A stretch of 64,000 bases of DNA from assembly GCA_030715135.1 (NCBI GenBank), contig JAUYVH010000002.1, positions 124,001-188,000 on the forward strand, written 5' to 3'. The translations under genes were made by a program, and so were the position numbers. Of this stretch, positions 56,285 through 64,000 are shown one piece after another. The stretch's first letter is position 1. Every line of letters starts with the position of its first letter. The notes below the pieces were generated by a model. It made no database searches and was not told the DNA's origin. It saw nothing but the letters and a program-made list of their open reading frames with translations. Origin of the DNA: Keguizhuia sedimenti. GTDB taxonomy: Bacteria > Pseudomonadota > Gammaproteobacteria > Burkholderiales > Burkholderiaceae_D.

Positions 56285-57559
56285 TTATGCCTTGCCCGTC
56301 AGCGCCGACTGGATCGAAACTTCACGCAAGAATTTCGTCAAGCGCGCGCTGACGACATTACTCTCGAATTTTTCCCGGTAGCTCTTTCTCGCAGAGTTTG
56401 CTGCACTGCTCATCTTGTCCGGATCGTTCAGCCACTGAATGATCCGAGCTGCTGCTGCGTCGGCATCATCAAGCGGCAACATACGTCCTTCCACTCCATC
56501 GCTGAAAATTTCCGGTATACCGCCAACCGCGGGGGAAAATACCGGCAAACCATACGACATTGCTTCAATGAGCGTGAGGGGCATGTTCTCCATTTTCGCA
56601 CTATGGATATATGCCTTATGCCGTTTAAGCAGATCAGACGCGCCTCGCACGAAACCTTTAAACCGGACTGAATCGCTTATCTTCAATTGTCGCGCATACG
56701 CTTCAAGCATTGCACGATCAGGTCCGTCGCCAACGACGGTAAGGCGCAATGCGCTGCCTTGCCGCTTGGCGGCCGAGATAATATCGAGCAAATAGCGTTG
56801 ATTCTTCCGTGGCTCTAATGAGCCGATGGAAATAAGGTCTGCTTCATACTCGTCAGACTTCTCAACGCATGGGTCAACCACGAAATTCGGAATGACTGTG
56901 GAAGGCACTTGTTTGATTGCAGGTATCCTTTCCTGCAACTCCCGTCGCATGAAATCCGACACGAATACCAAACCGTCAAGCTGCGGCAGAACATCTTTCT
57001 CTAGCCGGCATATGGATTCGTACACTTTCCCGCCTAGCGGAATCATCTTCTTCTCGGCCCATTCGTCGGCCTGCGAAATATTGAAATGCACCGCCATGAC
57101 GACTCGTTGTTCGGCGGAGCGCCGTGTCAGCAGTGCCGCTCTTGCCGACACCGGACATTGCGCATAAATAACGCACTTCCCGTTGCGAGCGAAAAAATAC
57201 TTTAACTCCTCCACAAGATAATGCTCATGCCAGTGCCTGTGCCACCAAACGCCTGCCGCACGATTTAAGCATTGGATCGGTCGTCGCAGACCAAACATGA
57301 CAAGTGCTTTCCATGAGATGGGATCGAACGGTGTAACCAATGCGCGCGGTTGATTCTGTGTTCGAAGTGCATTCAAAAATACCCGGAAATGCGTCTGCAT
57401 CCCGGTTTCGCCCTCCATGCGCATTACACTGACAATTACGATCGGCGGAGCGGAGTCTTTTTGACCGGCTTGGGTTGCTTGCCGCGGAAAATCGCAAGGA
57501 GGTTGTAAAGCCGCTTCTGGCGCTTCCTGCAAATCATGCAGTTCAGAAAAGATGGACAT
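56285..57559 (-). CDS. GT4-family glycosyltransferase of exopolysaccharide locus
   Basis: This 424-residue enzyme has an extra polar N-terminus of about 35 residues before the Rossmann start (PPIVIVSVMRMEGETGMQTHFR). It then has FVSDFMRREL, IPNFVVDPCV, LISIGSLEPRKNQRYLLDII and the C-terminal MPLTLIEAMSYGLPVFSPAVGGIPEI with the EX7E-like glutamate. It would transfer a sugar to the repeat unit. It is the last visible gene of the minus-strand block, 36 bp after the preceding glycosyltransferase. The N-terminal extension is Pro/Gln-rich and may be an over-long start, but no better ribosome binding site is seen inside. Confidence 0.86.
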   Translation of the reverse strand: MSIFSELHDLQEAPEAALQPPCDFPRQATQAGQKDSAPPIVIVSVMRMEGETGMQTHFRVFLNALRTQNQPRALVTPFDPISWKALVMFGLRRPIQCLNRAAGVWWHRHWHEHYLVEELKYFFARNGKCVIYAQCPVSARAALLTRRSAEQRVVMAVHFNISQADEWAEKKMIPLGGKVYESICRLEKDVLPQLDGLVFVSDFMRRELQERIPAIKQVPSTVIPNFVVDPCVEKSDEYEADLISIGSLEPRKNQRYLLDIISAAKRQGSALRLTVVGDGPDRAMLEAYARQLKISDSVRFKGFVRGASDLLKRHKAYIHSAKMENMPLTLIEAMSYGLPVFSPAVGGIPEIFSDGVEGRMLPLDDADAAAARIIQWLNDPDKMSSAANSARKSYREKFESNVVSARLTKFLREVSIQSALTGKA

Positions 57560-57595
57560 AATATGTGGCCCTTGTTATTTCGCGATTTATCCTGT

Positions 57596-58771
57596 CTAAG
57601 ACGCGTATTTCTGTTGCTGCTCTCCAATGGCTTCTTCATAGATGGCCATCAGCATTTGATAGTTTTTGCTTGAGGTGTATTTCTTTTCATACTCACGTCG
57701 CGCATTACGTCCCATTCGAATCATGTCCTGCGGATGCTCCTCAGCCCATCTGATTTTTTCGGTGAGAGAATCCAGCGAACCAAAATCAAAAAGCAGTCCG
57801 GTATGCCCTTCCTCGATCATTTCTTTCATTGATCCGATGTTTGGAGCAATCACCGGAAGGCTGCAGGCGAACGCTTCCATGACGACCAGCGCAAAAGTCT
57901 CGTACCAGATGCTGGGCATAACCAGGTAGGAGGCGTTGCGCATTTTCTCTATCACCTCATCGTGACTCTTAACGCCGAGAACATTTGCTCGCGGATGAGC
58001 CATTATTGTGGCCGCCTCCGGCCCCATGCCGACGACGTCGATTGTCAAATTCGGCAGTCGTTCCAATGCGCTTACCAGGAGAGAGATGCCCTTTTCCGCC
58101 GCCAACCTTCCCACGAATAAAGCACCTTTGCGTGTAGTGGAATTCTTTTCAGGGATGTCTATAAAATTCGGCTTGACTACAATGCGCTCGGGCGGGAGTC
58201 CGCCTTCTATGAATTTGTCCCGCGAGAAAACGTTTAACGCCACGTAGCGCGCGATCTTGTGATCGTAAGTCCCGATTGTCCGGTGTACTGCCAGCATTCC
58301 AGCCAGTACTGCCGTCTGCGCGACGGAGTTGTGGTAACACCGTCGCACTACTCCTCGCCAGGGAGAGCGACCCAGGCAGGCCTCGCAGATAAGGTTTTCA
58401 CGCAAAAACATCGCTTGTGGACACAACATGCGAAAGTTATGCAATGTCTGCACAATCGGCACGTTTTTCTGCGAAGCGGCCCAATACAGCGACGGAGAAA
58501 CCAAAGGAAAAATATTGTGCACATGGATGACATCAGGCCGGGCTTCTTTAATTCGTTTATTCAAGTCGGCCGTCGTCCGTAAGGACCACACGGTATTCAG
58601 CGCGAGCTCAGCCTTTGATAATTCATTTATATGGCTATTGTCGCGCGAATAAATCTCAACAGTATGGCCACGGCTGCGAAGCAATTCCACTTCGGAGTCA
58701 AAGACAATATCCTCGCCACCGCGCTGCTGATAGCGATTATGAACTACAAGGACTCTTGGAAAAGAAGGCAT
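57596..58771 (-). CDS. GT4-family glycosyltransferase of exopolysaccharide locus
   Basis: This 391-residue GT4 enzyme starts MPSFPRVLVVHNRYQQRGGEDIV, with the glycine-rich acceptor loop. It carries DVIHVHNIFPLVSPSLY, QTLHNFRMLCPQAMFL, GALFVGRLAAEKGISLLV and MPSIWYETFALVVMEAFACSLPVIA with the EX7E pair. The cysteine-rich segment ICEACLGRSPWRGVVRRCYHNS is common in this GT4 subgroup. It sits 20 bp after the beta-helix gene and 36 bp before the next glycosyltransferase, in one operon. Confidence 0.9.
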   Translation of the reverse strand: MPSFPRVLVVHNRYQQRGGEDIVFDSEVELLRSRGHTVEIYSRDNSHINELSKAELALNTVWSLRTTADLNKRIKEARPDVIHVHNIFPLVSPSLYWAASQKNVPIVQTLHNFRMLCPQAMFLRENLICEACLGRSPWRGVVRRCYHNSVAQTAVLAGMLAVHRTIGTYDHKIARYVALNVFSRDKFIEGGLPPERIVVKPNFIDIPEKNSTTRKGALFVGRLAAEKGISLLVSALERLPNLTIDVVGMGPEAATIMAHPRANVLGVKSHDEVIEKMRNASYLVMPSIWYETFALVVMEAFACSLPVIAPNIGSMKEMIEEGHTGLLFDFGSLDSLTEKIRWAEEHPQDMIRMGRNARREYEKKYTSSKNYQMLMAIYEEAIGEQQQKYAS

Positions 58772-58791
58772 TTTGACCTTCCTCCAGTCTA

Positions 58792-60477
58792 TTATTTGGT
58801 TAATAAATCGGCTGAGCTATCAACTTCTTGGTAAGTCCTGTTTACATATGCTTGGTATGGCTTCAATATCGACCAGTCAAATCCAAGCTTTTCATGAGCC
58901 AAGGCATTCCTGACTTCCTTGCTCATTGCTAACTTGAATGTCTGCGAACGCTCGTCTTGTTTTTCGCGCCCGCGCCATTCATTAATATTTTTCCGGCCAG
59001 ATCCAGCGTTTGGCCAACCCATGGAGAACTTCGGGTTGCCGTCATCCGATATATAAATGTTCTGGTCGGACGTATTTCCGTATTCCGCACCTGGCAAAAT
59101 AACTGCCAGTCCTTTGTTCCAAGCTACGATATTTCTGACTATCCTGTTGTTGCGCGGGCGAAGATCAAGATTTCCCTCATTGTCCTGCCGGTGTTCATCG
59201 ATAGCTGTAATTCCTTCGAGTCCGTTGGCAAGCACCATATTCCTTGCAACCAGTGAGTTTCGACTATGAGGAAGGTAGATCCCGCGCTGCCGGTTTCCAA
59301 ACACACGGTTGTCCACAATAAAAGCTTCCGAACTTGCTTCATAGTGAATGCCGAAACCGGTGTTGTAGGCTACTGTATTCCGGCTTATCTGATTCCTCTC
59401 GTTGCCCCAATCGAACCAGATGCCATCCCCATAATTGTGCGTCACCTCATTACCGTTAACTCTTGATTGCCTAAGGCCGCCGCCGCCAATGAATTTCATG
59501 CCGCCTGCTTCCCACCACTTGTTAAAACCTCTGACATTATTGAAAGTCACATGGTTCGCAATAATGGTTACATTTTTTCCACGCGCTTTAATGCCGAGGT
59601 ATCCCGAGCGAGTGACGATAGAGTGCCTGATTTCGTTATCGTCGCCTTCTATTTCAATGCCGGCTCCATCAGCATCCTGAACCGTAATATTTTTTAGTAC
59701 ATTTTTGCATCCCATTAATGTGACGGCTCCCTGCCTGCTTATGGTCGAAGTCGTCGAGTATCGGAAGGCGATGTTCTGAATCGTGATGCCCGCGACGCGT
59801 TCTCCCTGGACCAGGTAAGGCCGTACCGCCACTTCCACCATATCGTTTTCAAGAGAGGAAGCATCGGTACGAATAAGAATCGCCTGACGCTCTTTGTCGT
59901 AGTAAAAGCTGTGGAGCGGCATGGATTTAATTCCTCCGGTGAGCCTTCTTGGCCAGATGCCTCCTTCGCTCCGATGCAGGTCCGCCATGTCATGACCTTT
60001 GCGAAGTGGATATCCATTGAAAATTGTTCCGCCGAATTGCTTTAGCAAATGACCGTTGAGCACCACTTGCTGGGGTTCGTTTGTCCAATTTTCACGTATA
60101 AAAAATCCACGCTCCAGCTTCCGCCATCCTTTAACGATATCGGTGCCGAGAATGCTAACTTCACCTACTCCGGCCACCATAGTAGGCTTTTGCGAAGACC
60201 AGTCCCGCTTTGGAAATATGATCGCTTCCCGATAAAGGCCAGCGGCGATATACAGGGTATCGCCTGGCTGTATGCGGCTCATCGCATAAGAGATGCTACG
60301 GTAAGGATGGGCGGCGCCCCCTTCTCCGCTGTCAGTCGCGTTCGGGTGGCTTGGCGCGACATGGCGTTGCGCTCCCCAGGCCGGGATGGAGCCGCCTATC
60401 GCAATCAAAAAGAAACATACAGCTGCCCCTCCAAAAAGCCCGGCTATCTTTGGACGACGATTTTGCTCATGTTTCAT
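58792..60477 (-). CDS. exported right-handed parallel beta-helix protein
   Basis: This 561-residue protein has a signal peptide (hydrophobic core about 12-30, likely cleaved after AWGA). It has an N-terminal DUF1565-like strand (HPYRSISYAMSRIQPGDTLYIAAGLY), then many short repeats rich in Asn, Gly and Ile (for example GAGIEIEGDDNEIRHSIV, NYGDGIWFDWGNERNQIS). These are typical of parallel beta-helix (PbH1/NosD-like) enzymes. Such proteins in exopolysaccharide loci are often lyases, epimerases or modifying enzymes; no catalytic residues can be assigned. Its ATG overlaps the end of the GT2 gene by 11 bp, so translation is coupled. Confidence 0.87.
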   Translation of the reverse strand: MKHEQNRRPKIAGLFGGAAVCFFLIAIGGSIPAWGAQRHVAPSHPNATDSGEGGAAHPYRSISYAMSRIQPGDTLYIAAGLYREAIIFPKRDWSSQKPTMVAGVGEVSILGTDIVKGWRKLERGFFIRENWTNEPQQVVLNGHLLKQFGGTIFNGYPLRKGHDMADLHRSEGGIWPRRLTGGIKSMPLHSFYYDKERQAILIRTDASSLENDMVEVAVRPYLVQGERVAGITIQNIAFRYSTTSTISRQGAVTLMGCKNVLKNITVQDADGAGIEIEGDDNEIRHSIVTRSGYLGIKARGKNVTIIANHVTFNNVRGFNKWWEAGGMKFIGGGGLRQSRVNGNEVTHNYGDGIWFDWGNERNQISRNTVAYNTGFGIHYEASSEAFIVDNRVFGNRQRGIYLPHSRNSLVARNMVLANGLEGITAIDEHRQDNEGNLDLRPRNNRIVRNIVAWNKGLAVILPGAEYGNTSDQNIYISDDGNPKFSMGWPNAGSGRKNINEWRGREKQDERSQTFKLAMSKEVRNALAHEKLGFDWSILKPYQAYVNRTYQEVDSSADLLTK

Positions 60478-61309
60478 AAGTTGAATGGGCTTTCAGCCAT
60501 GGCACCAGCTCAGACGGGATTGATTTGTCGTATCCGCCAGCCGCTATGCGTTGTACCAACCGCACCGACCGGGCACAGAGATGTAGCGCCGGCCGCAATA
60601 TCGGATATCTGGCAAGCGCGCTGCCTCTCTCCATTACGATTGTGCCCTCGCGATATCCCTGAGGACGCAGTTCCCTGGATAAGGTTTTTTGCTGAGAGTA
60701 ATAACGCATGCAGGATAAATACTCCGGCAAGTGGAAAATCCTTGTATGCGCAGAGAATTTTTCCCACAAATCGTTATCCATCGCGATATTGAAATCGGCA
60801 CATAATCCTCCGACCTTGTCGTACAAGCCGCGCCGCCAAAACATCGAAGGCTGCGGAACATAGTTATGGTCATGCAGGAAAACGAAACGGTTAAAGCTCA
60901 TTTCGCGTTTAGGCTTGATCGGCTCTCCGTTGATATCAATCCATAGAGAGTCGCCATACACTGCCTGTATATGCGGATGATCACGAAAGAACCCCGCAAT
61001 TTTTATCAATGCATCGGGCAGCAATATATCGTCGGAGCATAACCAGCCGCATATTTCTCCCGTCGCATGCGCAAATCCCTTGATCAATGCATCGGTCTGG
61101 CCCTTGTCGGGCTCGGAGATCCACCAAGCCAAAGAATCTTCATAGCGCTTGATGATGTCATTGCTTCCATCGGTCGAACCGCCGTCAACAATGATGTATT
61201 CCAGCGCCGGATAATTCTGGTTTAGAACTGAACGTATAGTGGACTCCAGAAACCGGGCCTGCTGGTAAGAGCATGTAACGAGCGAGACGGTTGGAAGCTT
61301 CGCTAACAT
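60467..61309 (-). CDS. GT2-family glycosyltransferase
   Basis: This 280-residue GT-A-fold enzyme starts MLAKLPTVSLVTCSYQQARFLESTI, with IIVDGGSTDGSNDII and a DxD-type GWLCSDDILLPDAL. EPDKGQTDALIKGFAHATGEI precedes it, a pattern common in exopolysaccharide GT2 enzymes. It would transfer a sugar from a nucleotide donor at the membrane face. There is no transmembrane segment. It follows the Wzy-like gene by 11 bp and overlaps the beta-helix gene, firmly within the operon. Confidence 0.9.
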   Translation of the reverse strand: MLAKLPTVSLVTCSYQQARFLESTIRSVLNQNYPALEYIIVDGGSTDGSNDIIKRYEDSLAWWISEPDKGQTDALIKGFAHATGEICGWLCSDDILLPDALIKIAGFFRDHPHIQAVYGDSLWIDINGEPIKPKREMSFNRFVFLHDHNYVPQPSMFWRRGLYDKVGGLCADFNIAMDNDLWEKFSAHTRIFHLPEYLSCMRYYSQQKTLSRELRPQGYREGTIVMERGSALARYPILRPALHLCARSVRLVQRIAAGGYDKSIPSELVPWLKAHSTYET

Positions 61310-61320
61310 ATGGGTCCGTT

Positions 61321-62577
61321 TCAGATTTTTCTATGCCTTGCGGCCCGGTCTTTTCGCATTGACAGGACAATGGCAACCAATAGGCCGAGGTTGGTCCATA
61401 ACAGCAATGCTTTTGCAGGCTGCAGGAAAATGGGATTAAAGGTGTAGGTCAAGATGCCCGCCAGGGACATGCAGACGAGGGCATGCGCGTACGGCAACAG
61501 CGGATGCCTGCCGTTATTGCGTATTTCCTGAAAAGTCATCCATGCGATTTTGAGCAGTGCCCCTAGCCATAACGCGACGCCGAGCACCCCGCCGTTTGCG
61601 AATATATCGAGGACATCGCTGTGGCTTGGCAATACATTATCTGATACTCCTGTATCGAAGGCGGTAAATTTTTCTGATGCAGCGCTGGTAAATGCCGAAC
61701 CGATTACAGGCGATGCACGAAACCGCAACCACGCCTGTTCATAAGTAACCAGCCGATAGGATGGATTCCCGCTTGGTAAGTAGCTATCCCTGTTTAAGAT
61801 TAAAAATGCTGCCAGCAAGGAGAACGCAATGCAGCCAACAAGAAGCCAGTGTTTTTTGGCGTAGCGAAGTACTGAACTTTGCCGTGACCAGTGTGGCCAG
61901 AAATAAAATGCTATCAAATAACTCGCAGCCAGCAAGCCTACGATATAACCGGTATTTTTTTTGAACAGAGCGGCTGTGAGCAGAGAGAGAGCGATTCCAG
62001 CATATCGCAACCATGGCCGTTTGATGAGGAAAGCGCAAAGCACGGCAAGCGGCGGGAATAAATATTCGAGCTCATGATAAACCTGGCGTACTCCATAGTT
62101 AAGCGCAAGCCCCGTAAACACCACTGCCCCCGCTGCGGCAAGCATTAAAAAGTACGTGCGCAAAACCTGGAGTTTTACAGGATCAGGACATCGAAGCAGA
62201 ATTGCTGCCGCCATTGGCGCGACCAGCATATAAAGTCCAGCGACAAGAAAGCTATTGCGGATATCAAGAAAGAGCCGTGCATAGAAGCCGCCGGCAATAA
62301 TGAATACTGCCAGGAGCAGCAAGGGTGTCAAGGCGGGAAGCGAGGATGGCCGCTTTTCCCTCCAGCGAAATATCTGCCCACCCATCACCGTTAGAATCAA
62401 CGAGCCAAGCATGAATGCCATGGGCAGGTGCTTTATATAGATAATCCTTTCGAGATTCATTTCGAGCGGATCAACAGCTACCACGAGTGCCAAGCCAAGC
62501 GCAAAAAGGAAGCCGTAATCCGTCATGACAAGACCGGATGTTCTGCGATGCATAGCGGGAAAAGCTGTCGTATCCAT
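61321..62577 (-). CDS. O-antigen-ligase/Wzy-like polysaccharide polymerase
   Basis: This membrane protein of about 418 residues has ten or more hydrophobic helices. The periplasmic loop contains GNPSYRLVTYEQAWLRFRAS and then PSHSDVLDIFANGGVLGVALWLG, which is like the HxxxL...GxxG segment of the O-antigen ligase/polymerase superfamily. It would polymerise flipped repeat units in the periplasm or attach the polymer. Start choice is weak: ATG 62577 is used here, a TTG at 62604 and ATGs at 62553 and 62526 are alternatives, and none has a good ribosome binding site. It lies 148 bp after the EpsG-like gene. Confidence 0.83.
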   Translation of the reverse strand: MDTTAFPAMHRRTSGLVMTDYGFLFALGLALVVAVDPLEMNLERIIYIKHLPMAFMLGSLILTVMGGQIFRWREKRPSSLPALTPLLLLAVFIIAGGFYARLFLDIRNSFLVAGLYMLVAPMAAAILLRCPDPVKLQVLRTYFLMLAAAGAVVFTGLALNYGVRQVYHELEYLFPPLAVLCAFLIKRPWLRYAGIALSLLTAALFKKNTGYIVGLLAASYLIAFYFWPHWSRQSSVLRYAKKHWLLVGCIAFSLLAAFLILNRDSYLPSGNPSYRLVTYEQAWLRFRASPVIGSAFTSAASEKFTAFDTGVSDNVLPSHSDVLDIFANGGVLGVALWLGALLKIAWMTFQEIRNNGRHPLLPYAHALVCMSLAGILTYTFNPIFLQPAKALLLWTNLGLLVAIVLSMRKDRAARHRKI

Positions 62578-62752
62578 ATGCGTATTCGGCGCCTTGACGT
62601 TCAACGATCGTGATCAGCTTCAAATAAAAATGAACTGGCGCGGAAGACAAACAGGAAAGCTTTCCGCCGCCAACCAAAGCGCTTGCTACGCGCTACAGCA
62701 AATGCCCAATTTTCCGCCTGACTGCTTGTCTTTTGCGGATTTAAATTGCACC

Positions 62753-63625
62753 TTAAAAATCAACCAGAACTGAACCGACGATTTGCACATTGAGGCGTAA
62801 AAGCTGCCTGCCTATCGCATCAATTTCTGTTAACTTTGTCCGGTTCTTGCGAATCGTTAAAAGTACACCGCCCACCTTCGCTGCCACCATCAAGGCATCC
62901 GCGCCAACTCCGAATGCAGATGTATCAACTAAGGTGACGTCGTATCGATCAGTAATATCTTTGTGTACTTCATCGAAGGAAGCCTGGCTTAGCAGTTCCT
63001 GAGGATTGGGTGGCGGCGTTCCGGCTGTAAGCACATACAAGTGCGAAAACCTCTCCGCGCATGCGATGCTTTCGCCTGGCCTGCCAACAAGCATGTCAGT
63101 CAAGCCCGCCTTGTTAGGCAGCCCGAAAATCTGATGCATGCGAGGACTGCGCAAATTTGCATCGACCAGCAACGTTCTCTTTCCGATTTGGGAAAACACC
63201 AGCCCCAGATTGGCAGTAAAAAAACTGTTCCCGTCCCCCGGATTAAGGCTGATTACAGCCAGCGATTTATGACCCTTATTAAACCAGCCTAGCAATAAAT
63301 CGCTACGGACGGAGCGCATTGCTTCCACTTGGCTGCTATATGGTTCATAGGCTGCGACCAGTTCGACAGGATAGACGGCATCGCCTGGCTGCACGTAATC
63401 GTAGTCAAATTGCTTGGCCAGCCCGCTACGTACATCCGCTTCCTCGACCAGGCCAAGGGATTGCGCCGCCTCACCAAAAAGAAGGCCTTGCTTTTTTTGA
63501 TGATCGGAAACAAGTTCGACTTCTTCATGGGTAAGCTTCCCTGACTGCAGCAAGATTTCCCCTATTGTCTGCCTGTGGCTGTGGCCGGTGGACCTGCCGG
63601 CGATGGAAAGGTGGGCGGGATTCAT
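62753..63625 (-). CDS. EpsG-like chain-length tyrosine-kinase-family protein with altered Walker A
   Basis: This 290-residue protein has an N-terminal MshEN-like helical region (about 18-82, GEILLQSGKLTHEEVELV). A CpsD/Wzc-type ATPase domain (about 90-290) follows, with LLVDANLRSPRMHQIF (Walker A', Asp155), VTLVDTS (Walker B, Asp234) and GTPPPNPQELLSQ. The phosphate loop reads NPGDGNS, with Asn133 where the invariant lysine normally is, and there is no C-terminal tyrosine cluster. It would act with the EpsF-type chain-length protein, whose gene ends 7 bp upstream. Exosortase-type (XrtB) loci commonly carry this EpsF/EpsG pair. Confidence 0.85.
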   Translation of the reverse strand: MNPAHLSIAGRSTGHSHRQTIGEILLQSGKLTHEEVELVSDHQKKQGLLFGEAAQSLGLVEEADVRSGLAKQFDYDYVQPGDAVYPVELVAAYEPYSSQVEAMRSVRSDLLLGWFNKGHKSLAVISLNPGDGNSFFTANLGLVFSQIGKRTLLVDANLRSPRMHQIFGLPNKAGLTDMLVGRPGESIACAERFSHLYVLTAGTPPPNPQELLSQASFDEVHKDITDRYDVTLVDTSAFGVGADALMVAAKVGGVLLTIRKNRTKLTEIDAIGRQLLRLNVQIVGSVLVDF

Positions 63626-63632
63626 AGGTTTC

Positions 63633-64000
63633 TCAGTTAGATAGTAAAGGACGCCTTGGCCCGGTCAGTTTTGGCAAGCCAAATTTCGTACGCCGCGGCG
63701 ATTTCCATTCGATAGTGCCCAGCACGGGTATCGGGAGAACTTCCGAAATGTCGCTTGCAGTACGGATACGGCGATCCAGCAGTTCCGCGAGCATCGCCAA
63801 GCCAATGCCAATCAATGCTCCCACGAGCAAGGCCAGCACCACCACCAGCCGTGGTCTTGGGCTCGACGATTTGAACGGCGCTACGGCCTCGCTTAAGATT
63901 GTCACTTCCGACAAACCCGACTGCCCTTCTACGGTGGATTGAGACAAGCGCTGCAGAATGCTGTCGTAGGATTTTTGAGCGCTTTCAACTTCCTTATTCA
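63633..64000 (-). CDS. EpsF/Wzz-type chain length determinant protein, 5' end cut by window edge
   Basis: Only the C-terminal part (about 121 residues) is visible; the reading frame is open to the window edge and no start is reached. The coil-like stretch ESAQKSYDSILQRLSQST precedes a proline-flanked second membrane helix (LVVVLALLVGALIGIGLAML). RRIRTASDISEVLPIPVLGTI follows, the hallmark cytoplasmic tail of Wzz/EpsF chain-length proteins. It sets polymer length with the EpsG-like kinase, whose start lies 7 bp downstream. The rest of the locus must continue beyond 64000. Confidence 0.9.
   Translation of the reverse strand, partial: NKEVESAQKSYDSILQRLSQSTVEGQSGLSEVTILSEAVAPFKSSSPRPRLVVVLALLVGALIGIGLAMLAELLDRRIRTASDISEVLPIPVLGTIEWKSPRRTKFGLPKLTGPRRPLLSN

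Overview
The window reads as a chromosomal segment of a betaproteobacterium, most likely of the order Burkholderiales and close to the Oxalobacteraceae. The main reasons are the formate dehydrogenase cluster with a DUF3306 protein, the hrpA / argA / yggX neighbourhood, and an EpsF/EpsG-type exopolysaccharide locus. This placement comes from remembered gene families and synteny, not from a database search. Gene density is high. I see no rRNA, tRNA, CRISPR array, phage or insertion-sequence transposase.

Region 1 (1-7403, all minus strand) is a periplasmic formate dehydrogenase locus: DUF3306 protein, multi-cluster ferredoxin-like protein, TorD-type chaperone, small Tat-signal protein, molybdopterin catalytic subunit with Cys in place of selenocysteine, and the iron-sulfur subunit cut by the window edge.

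Region 2 (7690-17476, plus 24904-26925) is a set of small metabolic and stress-type genes. It holds a glycogen-debranching-like enzyme and a glycosyltransferase with a long overlap, an alpha/beta hydrolase with a phosphoribosyltransferase, a PEBP/YbhB protein, a short-chain dehydrogenase, a predicted outer-membrane protein, a DUF421 protein, a DoxX protein, WrbA, a DUF-like hypothetical and a zinc alcohol dehydrogenase. A compact 238-bp element with inverted-repeat ends (25519-25756) lies exactly at the 3' end of the alcohol dehydrogenase.

Region 3 (17856-36770) is dominated by signalling. Four large proteins each join sensor domains (PAS, GAF, Cache-like) to GGDEF and EAL domains, and all four keep an RxxD I-site. 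A hybrid histidine kinase sits among them.

Region 4 (37055-49053) is core metabolism and housekeeping: mmsA, thiD, dcd, a Na+/H+ antiporter, hrpA, argA, yggX and two small unknown genes.

Region 5 (49545-64000, continuing past the edge) is an exopolysaccharide locus in two blocks. The first block has mixed strands and looks AT-richer: glycosyltransferase, Wzx-type flippase, glycosyltransferase, VirK/YbjX (DUF535) protein, and a glycoside hydrolase lipoprotein. It ends in a clear intrinsic terminator. The second block runs on the minus strand as EpsF (partial), EpsG-like kinase, Wzy/O-antigen-ligase-like protein, GT2, parallel beta-helix protein and two GT4 enzymes. Together they would assemble, flip, polymerise, length-control and trim a secreted polysaccharide. 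The c-di-GMP proteins of region 3 are plausible but unproven regulators of it.
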